The position numbers and the translations under genes were made by a program. A model generated the notes under the pieces. That model saw nothing but the letters and a program-made list of their open reading frames with translations. It did no database searches and had not been told where the DNA came from. Source: Pyropia yezoensis (lineage: Eukaryota; Rhodophyta; Bangiophyceae; Bangiales; Bangiaceae). From it: a stretch of DNA of 64,000 bases. This document shows, one piece after another, positions 1 to 11,506 of this stretch (position 1 is the first letter of the stretch; each line of letters starts with the position of its first letter). The stretch lies in the NCBI GenBank assembly GCA_009829735.1, contig CM020619.1, positions 2,486,590-2,550,589 on the forward strand, given 5' to 3'.

Positions 1-1041
1 TCCCCGCCGCCCCGCCGGCGGGCTGCCACTCCCCCCCGCGCGCCCATCAGGGCGGCCAACAGGGAGGCGGGGGGGGTGCGGGCGCCGTCGGCGGCGAGCG
101 GCAGCTACCACCTCCACCTCCTCCACCTCCACCTCCCCGTCCCGTCGGGGGGGAGGGAGGGGGTGGGAGGGGCGGCGCGCGCACCGCCCCCCCCCCCCCC
201 CCCCCCCCCCCCCGTCCCTTCCGCGCCCGTGCGGCGCACGCCCCCGCGTACTGCCACGCCCGTCGGGCGCTGCCGCGCCTGCCGCCGTACTATACAAAGC
301 GGCGCGCGGCCGCGAGAGGGGCAGCAGAACCACCCCCCCCCCCCCCGCCTTGGCACCCCTATCCGCTCACCTCCCCGCTGCCGCTGCAGCTGCCGTGCTC
401 CCCCCCCTCACCACTGCCAGGACAACAAGCACACGGTGGCAGTGGCTCGGGACAGCACGCGCTCACCCCCCCGCTCGCCTTGCCCGTGGCGCACGTGGCC
501 GCGGTGCTTGCTGCTGCCCCGACGGGTGGCGTGCGCGTCGGCTCGGTGGCTCCCCCGCCCACCTTCTCCTCCCCCGGCTGCCGCCTCTCCCCTGCCCCAA
601 CTGGACAGTGCTGTCGCACCTTCGGCCCTTCCTCCCTCCCTCCCTCCCTCCCTTCCTTCCCCCCCCCCCCCCCATCCCCCCCCCCCTACCCACCCTTCTC
701 CCGCCCTCCCCGTCCTATCCCACCCCACGCCACCCGCCCTCCCGCCTGGCCACGCGGCCGCGTGGTGCGCGGTGCTGCCCGCCGCCCGAGCCGTCGCCCC
801 CGCGTTTGGTCGCACCCCCGGGACGGTCGCCCGTTGCGCCGCACTCGCGGGCAGCAGCAGCACCGCCCCTTGCACGGCGCGCACGCCCGTCCTCGTCGAC
901 GCAGCCACCGTTCCCCCCCCCCCCCCCCCTCTCACTGCCTGCGCCTGTGCAGGTGGCGCAGACACCATCCATTTCTCCCTCCCCCGCCCCCCCCCCCCCC
1001 CCCCCCCCCCCCACCACCCGCCCCTTTTGGTCATCGACATC
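1..1041. other. Leader region of the FG-GAP gene, no gene recognised
   Basis: Very GC-rich sequence with long C runs (about 183-213, 660-675, 985-1011). Open frames here are proline/arginine-rich and present in several frames at once, as expected from C-runs and few stop codons, so they are not called. It probably holds the promoter and 5' UTR of the gene starting at 1042. Confidence 0.6.
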
Positions 1042-2376
1042 ATGGCCGTCACCCTACCCCCCCCCCACTGCCGGCCGCTCAGCGGTGGCGGGGCCGCCCC
1101 CCGGCGGCGGCTGCCGTCGCTCCTCGTGTCGCTGCTCGCCACCGCCGCGGCGGCGGCGGTGGCGGTGGCCGCGCCCGCGGCGGCGCAGTCGCCGGTGGCC
1201 GAGGGCGTGCCCGCCGCCCGCCTGCTGGGCACCCGCAGCATTACATACGACGAGGTGTGCTCCGAGTCGGGCCCCCAGCCGGTGCTCCGCACCATCCCCG
1301 AGCGCGGCGGCGGCCGGTGCCCGCCGCCCGAGCTGTTTGGCTCCGCCGTCGTGTCGGTTCCCGCCGCCAATGGCCGTGGCCCCGCCGCACTCGCCATCTC
1401 TGTCGACGATGACGTGTACGTGGTGCAGTACGGGACGTTCGCGGGCGCCGCGGCGGGGCGGGTGGCCAAGTCCGTGCCCCTCCGCCGGCGGCTGTCGCGG
1501 CTCTTCCCCAAGGACATTATCGTGTCGTTTGGGGAGGGCCTCGCCCGCGTGGGTGACGTCGACGGCGACGGCGCGGCGGACCTGGCCATCTACGCCACCG
1601 TCCGGCCAGTGGGCGCGCGGGGGGAGGCGGCCCGCCGGCCGACGGGCGTCGTCTTTATCATCATGCTCAACGCGGATGGGAGCGTCAAGGACGCGGATAT
1701 CATCCGCCTCAGCGCCACGTTTGGCTGCCCCCCCGGCTCGGCGTGCACCTACGCCATGGAGGCGGTTGGGGATGTGAATGGGGACGGCTACGCGGACCTC
1801 CTCATTGCCACCAACTGGCGGTCCACGGCGGTGGTGCTGCTGCACCCCAAGGCCAATGGCATGGTCCGCGGCGTGGTGAGCGGCCGCAACGCGTGGTACG
1901 CGGGTGGCAAGTTTGTCCCCGACGCCCCGTCGGTGGTGGCGCTGGGCGACGTGGACGGCGACGGCATCCCCGACGCGGCCATCAATGACCCGTACTACAA
2001 GGGCAACAAGGGGGCGGTGGTGGTGCTGCTGCTGGCCAAGGACGGGTCGGTCAAGAAGGAGGTGACACTCACGCCAGGCTCTGGCGGCCTGCCCGCGTCG
2101 TTCAAGGCGCCCAAGAACTGGGCGGGACTGTTGGCGTTTGGGGGCGTCTCGCCGGGCACCCAAAAGACCGTCGCGGTCGGCTCTGTCGGGTCGCCCAACC
2201 TCACCTTCCTCTACCTCGGCAGGAACGCGTACGTGCAGCGCTACCGCCCGGCGGTGGTGCCGCAGGCGCTCCAAAACCTCGACAGCCTGGCGCTCGAGGA
2301 GGGCGCGTTTGCGTCGTCGCTGACGACGGCGGGGCCGTCAGGGAAGGTCCTCAAGATCTTCAGCTTTTTGTTTTAA
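1042..2376 (+). CDS. Secreted FG-GAP/VCBS-repeat beta-propeller-like protein
   Basis: 444 codons. The start at 1042 was chosen because it is followed by a basic stretch and a long Ala/Val/Leu-rich hydrophobic segment (about residues 24-48) typical of a signal peptide; the open frame runs further upstream but only through proline-rich low-complexity sequence. Three calcium-loop type FG-GAP motifs are visible: GDVDGDGAADLAI (about residue 170), GDVNGDGYADLLI (about 243) and GDVDGDGIPDAAI (about 301). Such repeats form blades of the integrin-alpha beta-propeller and bind calcium through the Asp-rich loop. Only three clear repeats are seen, fewer than the usual seven blades, so other blades may be degenerate. 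Likely secreted or at the cell surface. The substrate or partner is unknown. Confidence 0.75.
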   Translation: MAVTLPPPHCRPLSGGGAAPRRRLPSLLVSLLATAAAAAVAVAAPAAAQSPVAEGVPAARLLGTRSITYDEVCSESGPQPVLRTIPERGGGRCPPPELFGSAVVSVPAANGRGPAALAISVDDDVYVVQYGTFAGAAAGRVAKSVPLRRRLSRLFPKDIIVSFGEGLARVGDVDGDGAADLAIYATVRPVGARGEAARRPTGVVFIIMLNADGSVKDADIIRLSATFGCPPGSACTYAMEAVGDVNGDGYADLLIATNWRSTAVVLLHPKANGMVRGVVSGRNAWYAGGKFVPDAPSVVALGDVDGDGIPDAAINDPYYKGNKGAVVVLLLAKDGSVKKEVTLTPGSGGLPASFKAPKNWAGLLAFGGVSPGTQKTVAVGSVGSPNLTFLYLGRNAYVQRYRPAVVPQALQNLDSLALEEGAFASSLTTAGPSGKVLKIFSFLF

Positions 2377-3656
2377 GCGCGGAGCGTGGGGGCGAGGGCC
2401 AGGTCGGAGCCGCGGACGACACTGGAAGATGTGTCTTTTGGAAGACACAGAGTGTGTGGGGGGGGGGGGGGGGGTGAGAAGGGTTGACCACTTTGGAGTT
2501 CTCTGTGAAGAGGTCAGGGGAGGCGGTGGAGGGAAGCACCGCAGATAGGACCGCACCGCTTGCGGGTATGCAAGGTAACATGGCGTGAGAATACATATAC
2601 ATAATATGCAAGATGGCGTTCTCATCCTCGCAGCACCGATTGCTTCCCAATGCTGTTGCGCCAATGCGCCGCAGTGAGGGGTGCGAGTGTCACTGTTCCG
2701 AAGTTTTCTTGCAACGGTGCACGGGTGGCGGTGGCGTCCGCTGGACTCAACTGACACGTACGCGGAAGGACGCGTCTCTGGCCGTGCGGGCGCAGGTGGA
2801 CGTCCTCCAGCCAGCTGGCGAGGGCATGCATCGCCAGTACCTGGCCGCGGCAACCATCGTGACGGCTCCCCACGCCGACACTTGCAGGTGCCCCTTACAC
2901 CATGCGCGCCCCGCGACCGTAGAGCGGGTGGTGCGGCTCCCCATCAACCGGGGCGGGCGGCACCACACCGATGATCAACGGAACGGCAGGGGCGAGCTCC
3001 TCCCTGGGCGGCCCGTTTTAATGCCGAGACGGCAGCTATGCAGTCGAAGAAGAAAAAAGAAAGTGCAGCCCACAACGGACCCCCCACAATGGCACCCTTG
3101 CGCCCACCAGGGGCGATTGCGGCGAGCAATCAAAACGGTGGAATGGAGGAATGAGACACATAGAGCAAAATAGAAGAAAAAGAGAAGAAACAAGGAAGGA
3201 AAAAACTGGAGCCAACCGCCACACCCACCCCCCAATCGCCAACCACCCGCGGAGAAGCCACCCACGGTCGAGGGGCACAAATGCCACACGCACAACCTAC
3301 AGTGAGTTCCACAGGTAGATGACGGCGCCCCCCGCAAGCGTGCCACGCCGGGGGAAGATGGATACACCGCCCGCGCTGCGACGGTGACGGCCAAAGCGTG
3401 GGATGCGCAGGTCCCACCCACGCCGCAGTCGCCCAACATCCCCAGCAATCGCGCACCCTTTCCCCAACCTCCCGCGCGCGCCCCAACCACCCACAACACC
3501 CCACACCCCCATCGCCACCCACCCCCCCCCCCCACCACCATCACCATCACCGTGCCACGCTCCCCAACGCCCCGCCCACATCCCCCACCCCCTTCCGCCA
3601 TCACGGGTCAACCCGACGAAGCACCACCGCAGCACGGGGTGGAGGTCGAGCTGTGC
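2377..3656. other. Convergent intergenic region, no gene recognised
   Basis: Lies between the 3' ends of the FG-GAP gene (+) and the ApcC gene (-). Contains a G run at about 2458-2474 and moderately AT-richer sequence at 2540-2700 and 3130-3210. No frame here shows a family motif. It probably holds the two 3' UTRs. Confidence 0.55.
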
Positions 3657-4061
3657 TTACGAGTTGCCCACGGAGCGCATCTGAGCACCGGAAGCGAGCT
3701 CCACCTTGAGGATCTTTCCGCCCATCTTTTGGATCCGCTGCTGCTCAGCGTACCACGAAGAAAAGGGGACAACCTTGGTCGTATACACGTTCTGCAGCTC
3801 CCGGAAGGTGTACAGCCGGCTCTGCGACGGCAGGCAAAAGGTAACCTTGAATGCGCGGGTGTCCTTTTCCACCCCCGACGACTTGATGGTGCGCCCAACG
3901 AGCGTGTTGCCGCCGCTGCCATTCATGTCATAGCCGCCCATGCGGATGCCCGCTGCGGCGCGGGCAACGCTCGGGGCGGCGCAGACGGCCGTCGCCGCGG
4001 GGCGGGCGCCGAGGGTCGACCGGCCAGTAAAGGCAGTGGTGAGGGCAAACGCGGGGGCCAT
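3657..4061 (-). CDS. apcC: Phycobilisome core (allophycocyanin) linker, ApcC-type, with plastid transit peptide
   Basis: 134 codons. Residues 1 to about 42 are rich in Ala, Thr, Ser and Arg with few acidic residues, as in a plastid transit peptide. From about residue 68 the protein matches the CpcD-like fold of the small core linker: FKVTFCLPSQSRLYTFRELQ, followed by YTTKVVPFSSWYAEQQRIQK and MGGKILKVELASG. The cyanobacterial ApcC (LC7.8) has the same order: PSQTR, RELQNTY, QQRI and KMGGKI. ApcC caps allophycocyanin discs in the phycobilisome core on the stromal face of thylakoids. The segment between transit peptide and domain (Gly/Asn-rich) is longer than in cyanobacteria. The gene is divergent from the BAR-like gene. 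This is the strongest marker of the host's identity as a red alga. Confidence 0.9.
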   Translation of the reverse strand: MAPAFALTTAFTGRSTLGARPAATAVCAAPSVARAAAGIRMGGYDMNGSGGNTLVGRTIKSSGVEKDTRAFKVTFCLPSQSRLYTFRELQNVYTTKVVPFSSWYAEQQRIQKMGGKILKVELASGAQMRSVGNS

Positions 4062-5890
4062 GATGGCTGCTGACCGGTGGGAAAGGGGTGGAAGAAAGAT
4101 GGGGAAAGGGGAGAGAACTACGACCCGCGCGAAGGACAAGGGATGCGCGGGGCGGTCGCGGGTGGTGTGCGGAGAAAAAGTACGAACGACAAGGGGGCGG
4201 GTGTGGAACGTCACGTGGCGTCGGGGGCGGGGAGGAAGAGGGTTAGGGTTACGCGGCAATGGATGCCCCCGTGGTGACCGAGACGCGCCGGCGGCACTCT
4301 CCTTGGGACCCCGCCCCCGGCGTGCACCCCCCGCAGCGTCTCCCAGCGAGACCGCGAGGGGCGTGCACGGACCCCGCCGCCCTGCCGCCGGGGGGCGACA
4401 TCCCGCACCCTGGGACACGTTGCACAGACATGGGGGCGGCGGGGGCGCACGGGGGTGCGTCGAGATCAGGATCTGGAGGGGGGCAGAGGGAGCACACCCA
4501 CCTCGTGTCTGGGGGTGGAGGGGCCGCCAACCGCTCGGCGGGGGCGCGGGGGGCTCACGACGGCTGCAGCGCACGGGCGATTGGCCAATGAGCCAATCTG
4601 GGTGGTGCCCGCGTGCCCGTTGACGGTCGAGTGTCTGTGATGGACAGGGCCTAGCCACCGACTCGACGTTGCCTGTCCCGTGGGTGACATTCCTCTTGTG
4701 GTGGATTACTTACTGTAGGAGACTCACTTTGTCGTGCAACCGGGACTGCAATGTCATGGTGCGACAAAAGTCGGGTTCGTTAAAAAAAAGTGTTTTATGT
4801 AATCGAGAGCCACACTTTCCGATATAGAGAGGACTTTCTTGCACTTTTTGAAATGGCGCCAACACGGCGCCCACCTGGACAGGCGACCGTTTTTTGGCGG
4901 CCCCGGCACGGGCTGGACGTGGAGGGGGATCCCGCTCGTTTTCCCGCGGGTTTTTCTCCCCCTCGAGCGTGACGCCAGCGCTCCTGTTCGCCAAGCGTCG
5001 GCGTGGCTGGCGCGGCACTGGCTCGGCTGCCTGGCGCGGCACACTCCCGCCCGCGCAGTTCACCCGCACTCCCTCCTCCCCACCCCGCCCCACCCGGCCT
5101 GCCCCCTTTGCAACGCAACCGTAACGGGTGGGGCGCCTGCTGGGCGTCGCGTCCGTGTTGGGGTTGGTTTGTCGCTCTGGGGACAGCCTCCCTGGCGGGA
5201 ACACTCCCCCCCGCTCACCCACCGCCACCCCTCCCTCCCCCCGCACGCGCCATGGTCATGGCGCCCGCCGTGCAGACACCCCGGCGTCACTGCCGCCGCG
5301 TCGGCGCGCTGTCGTTTGATCAGCGAGCCCACCGGGCGAGGGTTGGGGCGGGGCGGTGGAGCGCTGGGGCGGCCGTGGGCGGCGCGCGCGTCCCACCGCT
5401 GCCCTGCCGGTAGCAGCTGCTGTGCCTGTCGCTGCTGTGCCGCCGCGCCGCTCCGCCACAGCGCGCGCCTATTCGCGGCGCTGGGGGGTTGCCGCCCTCT
5501 GCTGCGCGGTGGCGAGACGGCTGCCTCTCTTTTGTCCCGTCGGCGTGCCGTTTTTTTGGCCGCTCCACCCGTCTGCCGTCGCGCCTGCCCACGCGCGTCG
5601 TCGCCAACGCCGCCCCCCCCCTCCCCCTTATTCCCAGTCTTCTTGTCACACCCCGCGTGGCCTTGCGGGCGACACACTCCCACCCCCCCCACCCCCCCCC
5701 CCGACCCCTCCCCTCACACTCCTCTGTCCATCGCCCTCTCCTCTCCTCGCCCCCCCCCCCCCCCCCCCTCTCCCTTACTCGCCCCCCCCCATCTACTCGT
5801 CACTCATCTCCTCCCCCCCCCGTCACACGACGACCCCTCTTCCCCAGCCCCCTCCTGCTCTGCCCTCTGACTTTTCCCCCTTTGATCACG
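4062..5890. other. Divergent promoter region between the ApcC and BAR-like genes
   Basis: 1.8 kb with no recognised gene. An AT-richer block at about 4690-4860 contains an A run and stands out from the GC-rich surroundings. C-rich runs occur at 5610-5790. A single TTAGGG-like doublet near 4241-4250 is not a telomere array. The long proline-rich frames are composition artefacts. Confidence 0.5.
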
Positions 5891-7030
5891 ATGAAGGGCC
5901 TCAAAGGCCTGGGCAGCCGCCTCATGCACCGGCGTACTCTGTCTGACGATGGCGACGGCGTCAGCGTCGACGGCGACACCTATGACGATGGCGGGGTGGG
6001 CGCCCCGTTGGCGGGCGTCTCGTACGAGTCGGTGGCGGCGCCGCTGCCGCCGCCCGGCGGCGGCGGTGGCGGCCGGCCGTGGCTCCCCCGCCGCCTGGGC
6101 CGGGACGCCAGCTACGCGACGACCACCTCTGCGGGGGGCAGCTCGGATGTGGTGGCCGTCGGGTACGACCCGGACTCGGCCGACCTGTACATGAATGACC
6201 TGCCGCTGGGCACCGCCCTGCGGGGCCTCGACGCGGTGCGGGCGAGGCTCGCGGCCCTCACCGACTCGGCGACGGCGCACAAGGCGGCGGTGGAGGCGGC
6301 GGCGATTGCAGAGCGGTCGCTGGGGGACCTCCTCTCGTCGGCCGTCCTGCGGGGGCCCCCCGACAGGGCGGGGAGGGGGGGCGCCGCCGCCGCCGCCGCG
6401 GCGGACGGCGGCGACCTGGCCGGCGGCGGCGGCGGTGGCGGCGGCAGCGGCGGCGTGGTGGTGGCCCCCCCCCCGGCCATCCGGGGGTACCTGCCCAAGG
6501 TGCGCGTCGACGCGGTCGGCGCGGTCGGCCACGCGCTGGCCGCGGAGGGGGTGGCCGCCCACGCGGCGGCGGCGTCGTCGGTGGCGCCGCTGGTGGGCCT
6601 CTTGTCGGCGTTTGAGGAGCGGTACGGCCGCAAGGTGGCGCCCCTCCGCCGGCGGTACGCGACGCAAAAGGGGGACTGGCTGCGGTTTGTGCGGCAGGCA
6701 GAGGCGGCGGGGCTGGTGGAGGGCCCCGACGACGGCGGGGGGGGTAAGGAGGCGGGCAAGCGGCGCAAGCTGGAGGCCTTGGCAGGCGCCGCGGCGCCCG
6801 TGTGGAAGCGCACGAGCGCCGAGTTGAAGGCGGAGGCGTCCGCGCTCGCCGAGCTCACCGCGTGGAACCTCAGCCAGTGGGCGCTGGGCGTGGCCGACGG
6901 GCGGGGGGTGGCGGTGGCGGGGGGGGCCCGCCTGTGGGGGGGGGTGGGCGGGTGTGTGACGGCGGCCAAGGCGGCCAAGCTCAGAGGGGGGGGGTTGGGG
7001 GGGGACAGGGAGAACGTGCCCCCATCGTGA
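5891..7030 (+). CDS. Predicted coiled-coil, BAR-domain-like protein
   Basis: 379 codons. The start at 5891 begins MKGLKGLGSRLMHRR, a basic amphipathic N-terminus. Two helical stretches rich in Ala, Leu, Glu and Arg (about residues 115-155 and 205-265) are separated by a Gly-rich insert (about 165-190). The second ends FEERYGRKVAPLRRRYATQK then GDWLRFVRQAEAAGL, a pattern seen in BAR/sorting-nexin type dimerisation domains that bend membranes. A third Ala/Glu-rich helix lies at about 290-330, and the tail is Gly-rich ending ENVPPS. No PX or SH3 domain is seen. The BAR assignment rests on helix pattern only; an unrelated coiled-coil protein is possible. The gene converges on the PP6 gene. Confidence 0.55.
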   Translation: MKGLKGLGSRLMHRRTLSDDGDGVSVDGDTYDDGGVGAPLAGVSYESVAAPLPPPGGGGGGRPWLPRRLGRDASYATTTSAGGSSDVVAVGYDPDSADLYMNDLPLGTALRGLDAVRARLAALTDSATAHKAAVEAAAIAERSLGDLLSSAVLRGPPDRAGRGGAAAAAAADGGDLAGGGGGGGGSGGVVVAPPPAIRGYLPKVRVDAVGAVGHALAAEGVAAHAAAASSVAPLVGLLSAFEERYGRKVAPLRRRYATQKGDWLRFVRQAEAAGLVEGPDDGGGGKEAGKRRKLEALAGAAAPVWKRTSAELKAEASALAELTAWNLSQWALGVADGRGVAVAGGARLWGGVGGCVTAAKAAKLRGGGLGGDRENVPPS

Positions 7031-8556
7031 GGTGGGGGGGGGGGGGACGGGTGGGGCTGGTGTGCCACCATCATGAAGAGGGTGCGGTGGAGTGTGCTTC
7101 GTGATTGGGGGCGAGCGGTGACTTGAAAGCGCAGGCAGTCGGTGGGGGGAGGGGGGGGGGGGGCGCTAGGCAACCGGCGGCCGGGTGTCCGCCCGGCCCC
7201 TGCCTGCCCCCTCTTGTTTTTCTCGCCCTTTTCTTCTTTCTATTTTTTACTATTATAGGTGATTGAGTGATGGGCGTCATGTCCTATCGGGGCTCTCGGC
7301 CCCGTCGTGGCGAGGCCGCGTCGATGGGCCCTCTTCTCTCGTCGTGCCGAGGCGCAGGGGCTCCCGTGGCGCGCGCCCTTGTCCCCGACAAAGCCGACCG
7401 CCGGGCGGCCGCCGCCCATACTCCCTCGGATGAGGCCACTGAGTCGTCTCCCCCCTCTTCGCAGTCCCCGTCGCCACACGCTGTCGGCATGCTGCGGGAC
7501 AGGCGTGACAGCCGTCTGTCCAGCCTAGGGGTGGGAGGGGGACGAAGACTCTCAAGCGCGGCACCATGCGCGGCCGCTCTGTTGCGCCAGAGGTGCGGGA
7601 GCCCCACGGCCGCCGCCACGGCTCCGAGGCCACCCGCTCAGCCCACCTGGCCAACCGGCCACCGCCCACTGGCAGGCGGTCGCGCTCCGCCCAGGCGCGC
7701 GAGGCCAGAGGTTGGTTGCCGCGCGCCCCAGCGACGGGTGGAGGCGGCGGCGCTCAACCGACGCAAGTGGGCGGGGCATCGGCCGCTATTGTGGGCGGGT
7801 GGACGGACCGCCGATGTACCCCCCGTCCTTGGCTGGACGCGCCGCCACCGCCGCCGCTGTCGCTGCCGCCATCGGCCACCGCATGTGCGAGCAGACGCAG
7901 CGCCACAAGAAAGGCAGCCTGGGGCGACGCCGCACACCCCATACTCCATGCCGTGCGTGGGCGGGGCGTCCATCGCGGCCACGCGTCGCACCCAACACCC
8001 CTAGAGCGGGAACGAGAGCCTGAGCAGCCAGCCAGAACAGAAAGTAGACAAGAGGACAGGAGACCGAATCCTGGAAACCCATCTCCACACCAGGCCATCT
8101 ACACACCAGGCGCACCCCATCGCGAATGAGGGGGTCCTTGGCGTGGGGAAGTGCCCGCTAAGGCAGGGCGGCGGGGCCTGCCGGCCGACCGCGCACCACT
8201 CGGGCGGCCGGGGGCCCACGACGCGACGCGGTGCGACCACCCGCGCGCCCAACCCCCCCCACCGCCCGCCGCACAACACCAGCGGTCGACATCTCGGGGA
8301 AGTAAGCAACAAAGGTGAAAACAGGTATCATCGAACGGAAGAGAAAGAGAAGGCACGCATACAAAAAAGAGGATGCACCAGTCCAAAATAAAACACCCCC
8401 ACCCCCTCTCTCTAATACCCACGCCCGCTGCCCACCCAAGAAGCCACCAACCCCAGCCCGCCCCTCCATCCTCCCTCTCCCCCCCACTCCCCCCCCCATC
8501 CCAGCCGCCAGCCACACCACCACCGCCAGCCACCACCCCGAGCGGGCGGGGGCGCC
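7031..8556. other. Convergent intergenic region, no gene recognised
   Basis: Between the stops of the BAR-like (+) and PP6 (-) genes. It has an AT-rich stretch at about 7215-7265 and an A-rich stretch at about 8300-8400, likely 3' UTR/polyadenylation sequence. The open frames here are Arg/Pro-rich with no motif. Confidence 0.5.
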
Positions 8557-9477
8557 CTACAAAAAGTAGGGAATCTGGCTCTTGGGCACCGTCGCCGACG
8601 AGTGCTCCACTGCGTCCTCCTTGAAGATCTTGAATTCCCTGTTCAGCTTGTCGTCAAAGCTCATGATGGCCGCCACGTTGCCACACCGGTAGCAGTAGTT
8701 GGGCGCCGACCAGACGGTGACGATGGTGTCGCCCTCAAACATGTACTTGTACCCCTCCTGGACCAGCTGGTGGGCGCGGCAGATGAGGTCCAGCCGGTTG
8801 ATCTCGTTGAACTCGGCAGTGACGCGGGAGCCAAACAGCCAGCCCGCCCCGCGGGGGCTCACCGCCCACGTCTCCACCTCCTCCGGGTCAGACCAGACGA
8901 GGTCGCACATGGCGCCCTCGGGGGGGATCTCCTGCCGGCGGTCAATAGTGCGGATCTGGTCGAGCGTCCGGATGTCGGGGGAGAGCCCGCCGTGCACGCA
9001 CAGAACGACGCCGTCAATGAGGGCGGCGATCGTCAGGTAGTCAAACACCTCGCAGCAGTACTTCCACGCGTTGGCCGTCCCGTACTTGCGCTGGCACTCG
9101 TCGTAAAAGCCGTACACCTGCGTGATTTGCCGCGACTCGTGGTTCCCCCGCAGCAGCGTCATGTGCGATGGCCAGCGCGCCTTTAGGCACAGCAGCAGCG
9201 TAAACGTCTCAAGCGAGTTGTAGCCGCGGTCCACAAAGTCGCCCATGAAGATGTAGTTGGTCGACGGCACGTCCCCGCCGGTGCGGAACAGCTCCAGCAG
9301 GTCATGGAACTGGCCGTGGATGTCCCCACACACCGTCACGGGCGACCGCACCGGCTGCACGTTTGACTCCTCAATGAGCAGCTCCTTGACATAGTCGCAC
9401 AGCTGCTTGAGGTCCCACTCGGCTAGGTGTTCGCCGCGACGCACCTTTTCGATCCAGTTGTCCAGGTCGAGGCCCAT
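8557..9477 (-). CDS. PPP6C: Serine/threonine protein phosphatase catalytic subunit, PP6/Sit4 type
   Basis: 306 codons, the usual length (human PP6 has 305). All PPP-family metal and phosphate motifs are present: GDIHGQ (about residue 51), GDFVDRG (about 80), GNHESR (about 110) and the HGG of CVHGGLSPD (about 160), plus [11 protein letters not shown] near the end. PP6 features are the N-terminus ([20 protein letters not shown]), [19 protein letters not shown] and the C-terminus PYFL. PP6 acts in nucleus and cytosol with SAPS-domain regulatory subunits in cell-cycle and stress signalling (family knowledge). The start is supported by [11 protein letters not shown] aligning with the family N-terminus. 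No intron is needed. Divergent from the RRM gene. Confidence 0.95.
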   Translation of the reverse strand: MGLDLDNWIEKVRRGEHLAEWDLKQLCDYVKELLIEESNVQPVRSPVTVCGDIHGQFHDLLELFRTGGDVPSTNYIFMGDFVDRGYNSLETFTLLLCLKARWPSHMTLLRGNHESRQITQVYGFYDECQRKYGTANAWKYCCEVFDYLTIAALIDGVVLCVHGGLSPDIRTLDQIRTIDRRQEIPPEGAMCDLVWSDPEEVETWAVSPRGAGWLFGSRVTAEFNEINRLDLICRAHQLVQEGYKYMFEGDTIVTVWSAPNYCYRCGNVAAIMSFDDKLNREFKIFKEDAVEHSSATVPKSQIPYFL

Positions 9478-9869
9478 GGTGACCCCCGCCGCCCACCCGC
9501 CCGCCTCGTGGACGCGGCAACCTCAGTTAGAGGGGGAGGTGGAGAATCGGGAACGATGCAGGACGGAACGGGAGGAAGAAGAAAGGGTTGGGGGCGGGAA
9601 CGGGACGAGGGGGGGAGGAGGGGACGGCGTCACGGGCGCGGGCCGAAAGGCGCCCACCGACGGGACGGGACAGGCAGCCGCGGCAGCCGCAGCAGCGTCA
9701 GGACGGCAATGGGCGGCGGCGGCGGCGGGGCGGGGGGCGCGTGGGGGGACGAGGCTCGACGGCCAGTACGGGCAGGCAGCGGGTCTGCTGTCCCCTGTAT
9801 CCGAGCGAGAGCCCCACTTCCCAGACACGTGGACGGCAACAGCCGACTCTGCGGACAGCAAGTAACAGT

Positions 9870-9906
<37 letters not shown>

Positions 9907-10053
9907 CGAAGGGATGTAGAGCCCCCCTCCGCACCGCCCCCCCGCCCCCCTCCCAGCACCTGCCAACTCACTCCTCCCGGTAGCGCCGCCGCCGGGACGC
10001 GCGTGCGCTCCCGCGGCCGCCCGCCCGTCGGTGGCACCCCCTACCCCGCGCGC

Positions 10054-10084
<31 letters not shown>

Positions 10085-11506
10085 GCAACCGCAAGGATGG
10101 GGCAAGCCAGCTGGCCACCGGCGCGTCGGGCACGCGCGCGTGCGCAGGGGAAGGGGGGAGGGGGTGCGGCGCAGCGTCGCCCGTCCCTCCAGCCGCCGGG
10201 CCGCCCGCCCGCGCTCGCCCCAGCGACCGGCAACGGCGGCGCTGCTGCGGCACGGGACGTCACACGCGCGCGCGTCCGCGGCCTCTTCCGCCCTCTCCCC
10301 CCCACTGTGTGTGGCCGACGCACCGCCGCGAACGCACCGCCGTGAACGCGCCCCCCCCCCCGCCCCAGCACCACCTCCCTCCACCCCCCCCCCCTTCCTC
10401 CTCCTCCTCCTGCTCCTCCTCCTCCCTGGCGATGGAGGCAGAGAAGCGCGGCGGCGCCGTCTGCACGTGCGCCCGCCACCCGGGACGAGCGACGCACCGG
10501 CGGCGGAGGAGGGGGGGGGGGGGGGGGGGGGGGGGGGAGTCGCGCGCGTCTCTCGGTCGGTCTCTTGCCCCCCCGAAGGTCTCCACCTCCGACGGGAGGA
10601 GCGATGGACAGCGGGTAGGGGCGGTGGCGGCGGTCGCGGTCGGTAGCGCGCGCACCGTCGTCGACGGCGCGCGGGGGCGGGGCGGTGCGCACGGCGCGCA
10701 CACAGGGAGAGGCGTCGGGGTGGGGGGAGGGGAGGGGGAGGGGGGTGGGGCGGGGGGGTGGGGGGGTGGGTGCTGTCGGTGGTGAGAGCAGCGGCGGCGG
10801 CGGCGGCAACGGCGGTCGCGACGACGGCAACGGCCGTAGCGGGGGGTGGGGGGGGGGGGGGGGTGGGGGCGGTTTGGGCCGTCGCGGGGGTGAGGGGGCG
10901 CGCCGCCGGCTTCTGGCGGCAGGGGGGGTGGACAGCGGCGCGCGGCTTCGCCGTCCGATGGGGGGCTGTTGTTGGTGGCTTTGGTCTTCGGCTGACAGCC
11001 GCCTCCCCGTTTGGGGGGTGTTTGGTTGGCCGCCGCTTCATGCGCGGAGCGGGAAAGGGGCACCCCCGGGGCGCGTACTGTAAACAGAGTGAACTAGGCG
11101 GCTTCCAATTGAATCTCTGGATGCGAAGGTTGACAGTCTTGAGTATTTCGGTTCGCATGCATACAAACTTTCAAATAAGGCGAAAGTTGATCCTTCGCAC
11201 TGGGCGAACCTTGACCTACGCGCCGGCCAGGTCCGCGCACCCGACCAAAGCCGAGCGTGGTCGTCGGGGACGAGCGCGGTCTCGGCGTTGGTCGGGGCGG
11301 GCGGGTTCTGGTGGACTGCCAGGCGGCTCCCCGCAACTGCTGCCTGTCTGCGGGTGGCGCTCACCCTGCTGCCATTCCGCCCACCCCCCCTCTTTCGTGA
11401 CCCGCACACTTCCACGGGCCATCTGTGTACCGTGCGCCCTCCCCCTCGCCCCACCCTCGCCCTGCCCTGTCGCCCGCCTCCGCCCCCCCCCCCCTCCTCC
11501 CCCGCC
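9478..11506. other. Divergent upstream region of the PP6 and RRM genes
   Basis: 2 kb with no recognised gene. It holds a CAG-type trinucleotide run (about 9872-9912), a C run (about 10060-10084), a G run (about 10508-10538) and an AT-richer island at 11090-11220. Long open frames on both strands are proline, arginine or glycine runs in overlapping frames and are not called. Confidence 0.5.
9872..9912. repeat. CAG-type trinucleotide microsatellite
   Basis: About a dozen GCA/CAG units with one CAA interruption. Confidence 0.85.

Noticed and set aside
76-1041. Upstream extension of the FG-GAP frame (about 320 extra codons)
   Set aside because: Proline/alanine/arginine-rich low-complexity sequence in a C-rich region. 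The signal peptide at 1042 marks a better start.
4241-4250. Telomere-like TTAGGG sequence
   Set aside because: Only a partial doublet, not an array.
9427-10830. Long open frames on both strands upstream of the RRM gene
   Set aside because: Overlapping Pro, Arg and Gly-rich frames with no motif; explained by high GC and few stop codons.
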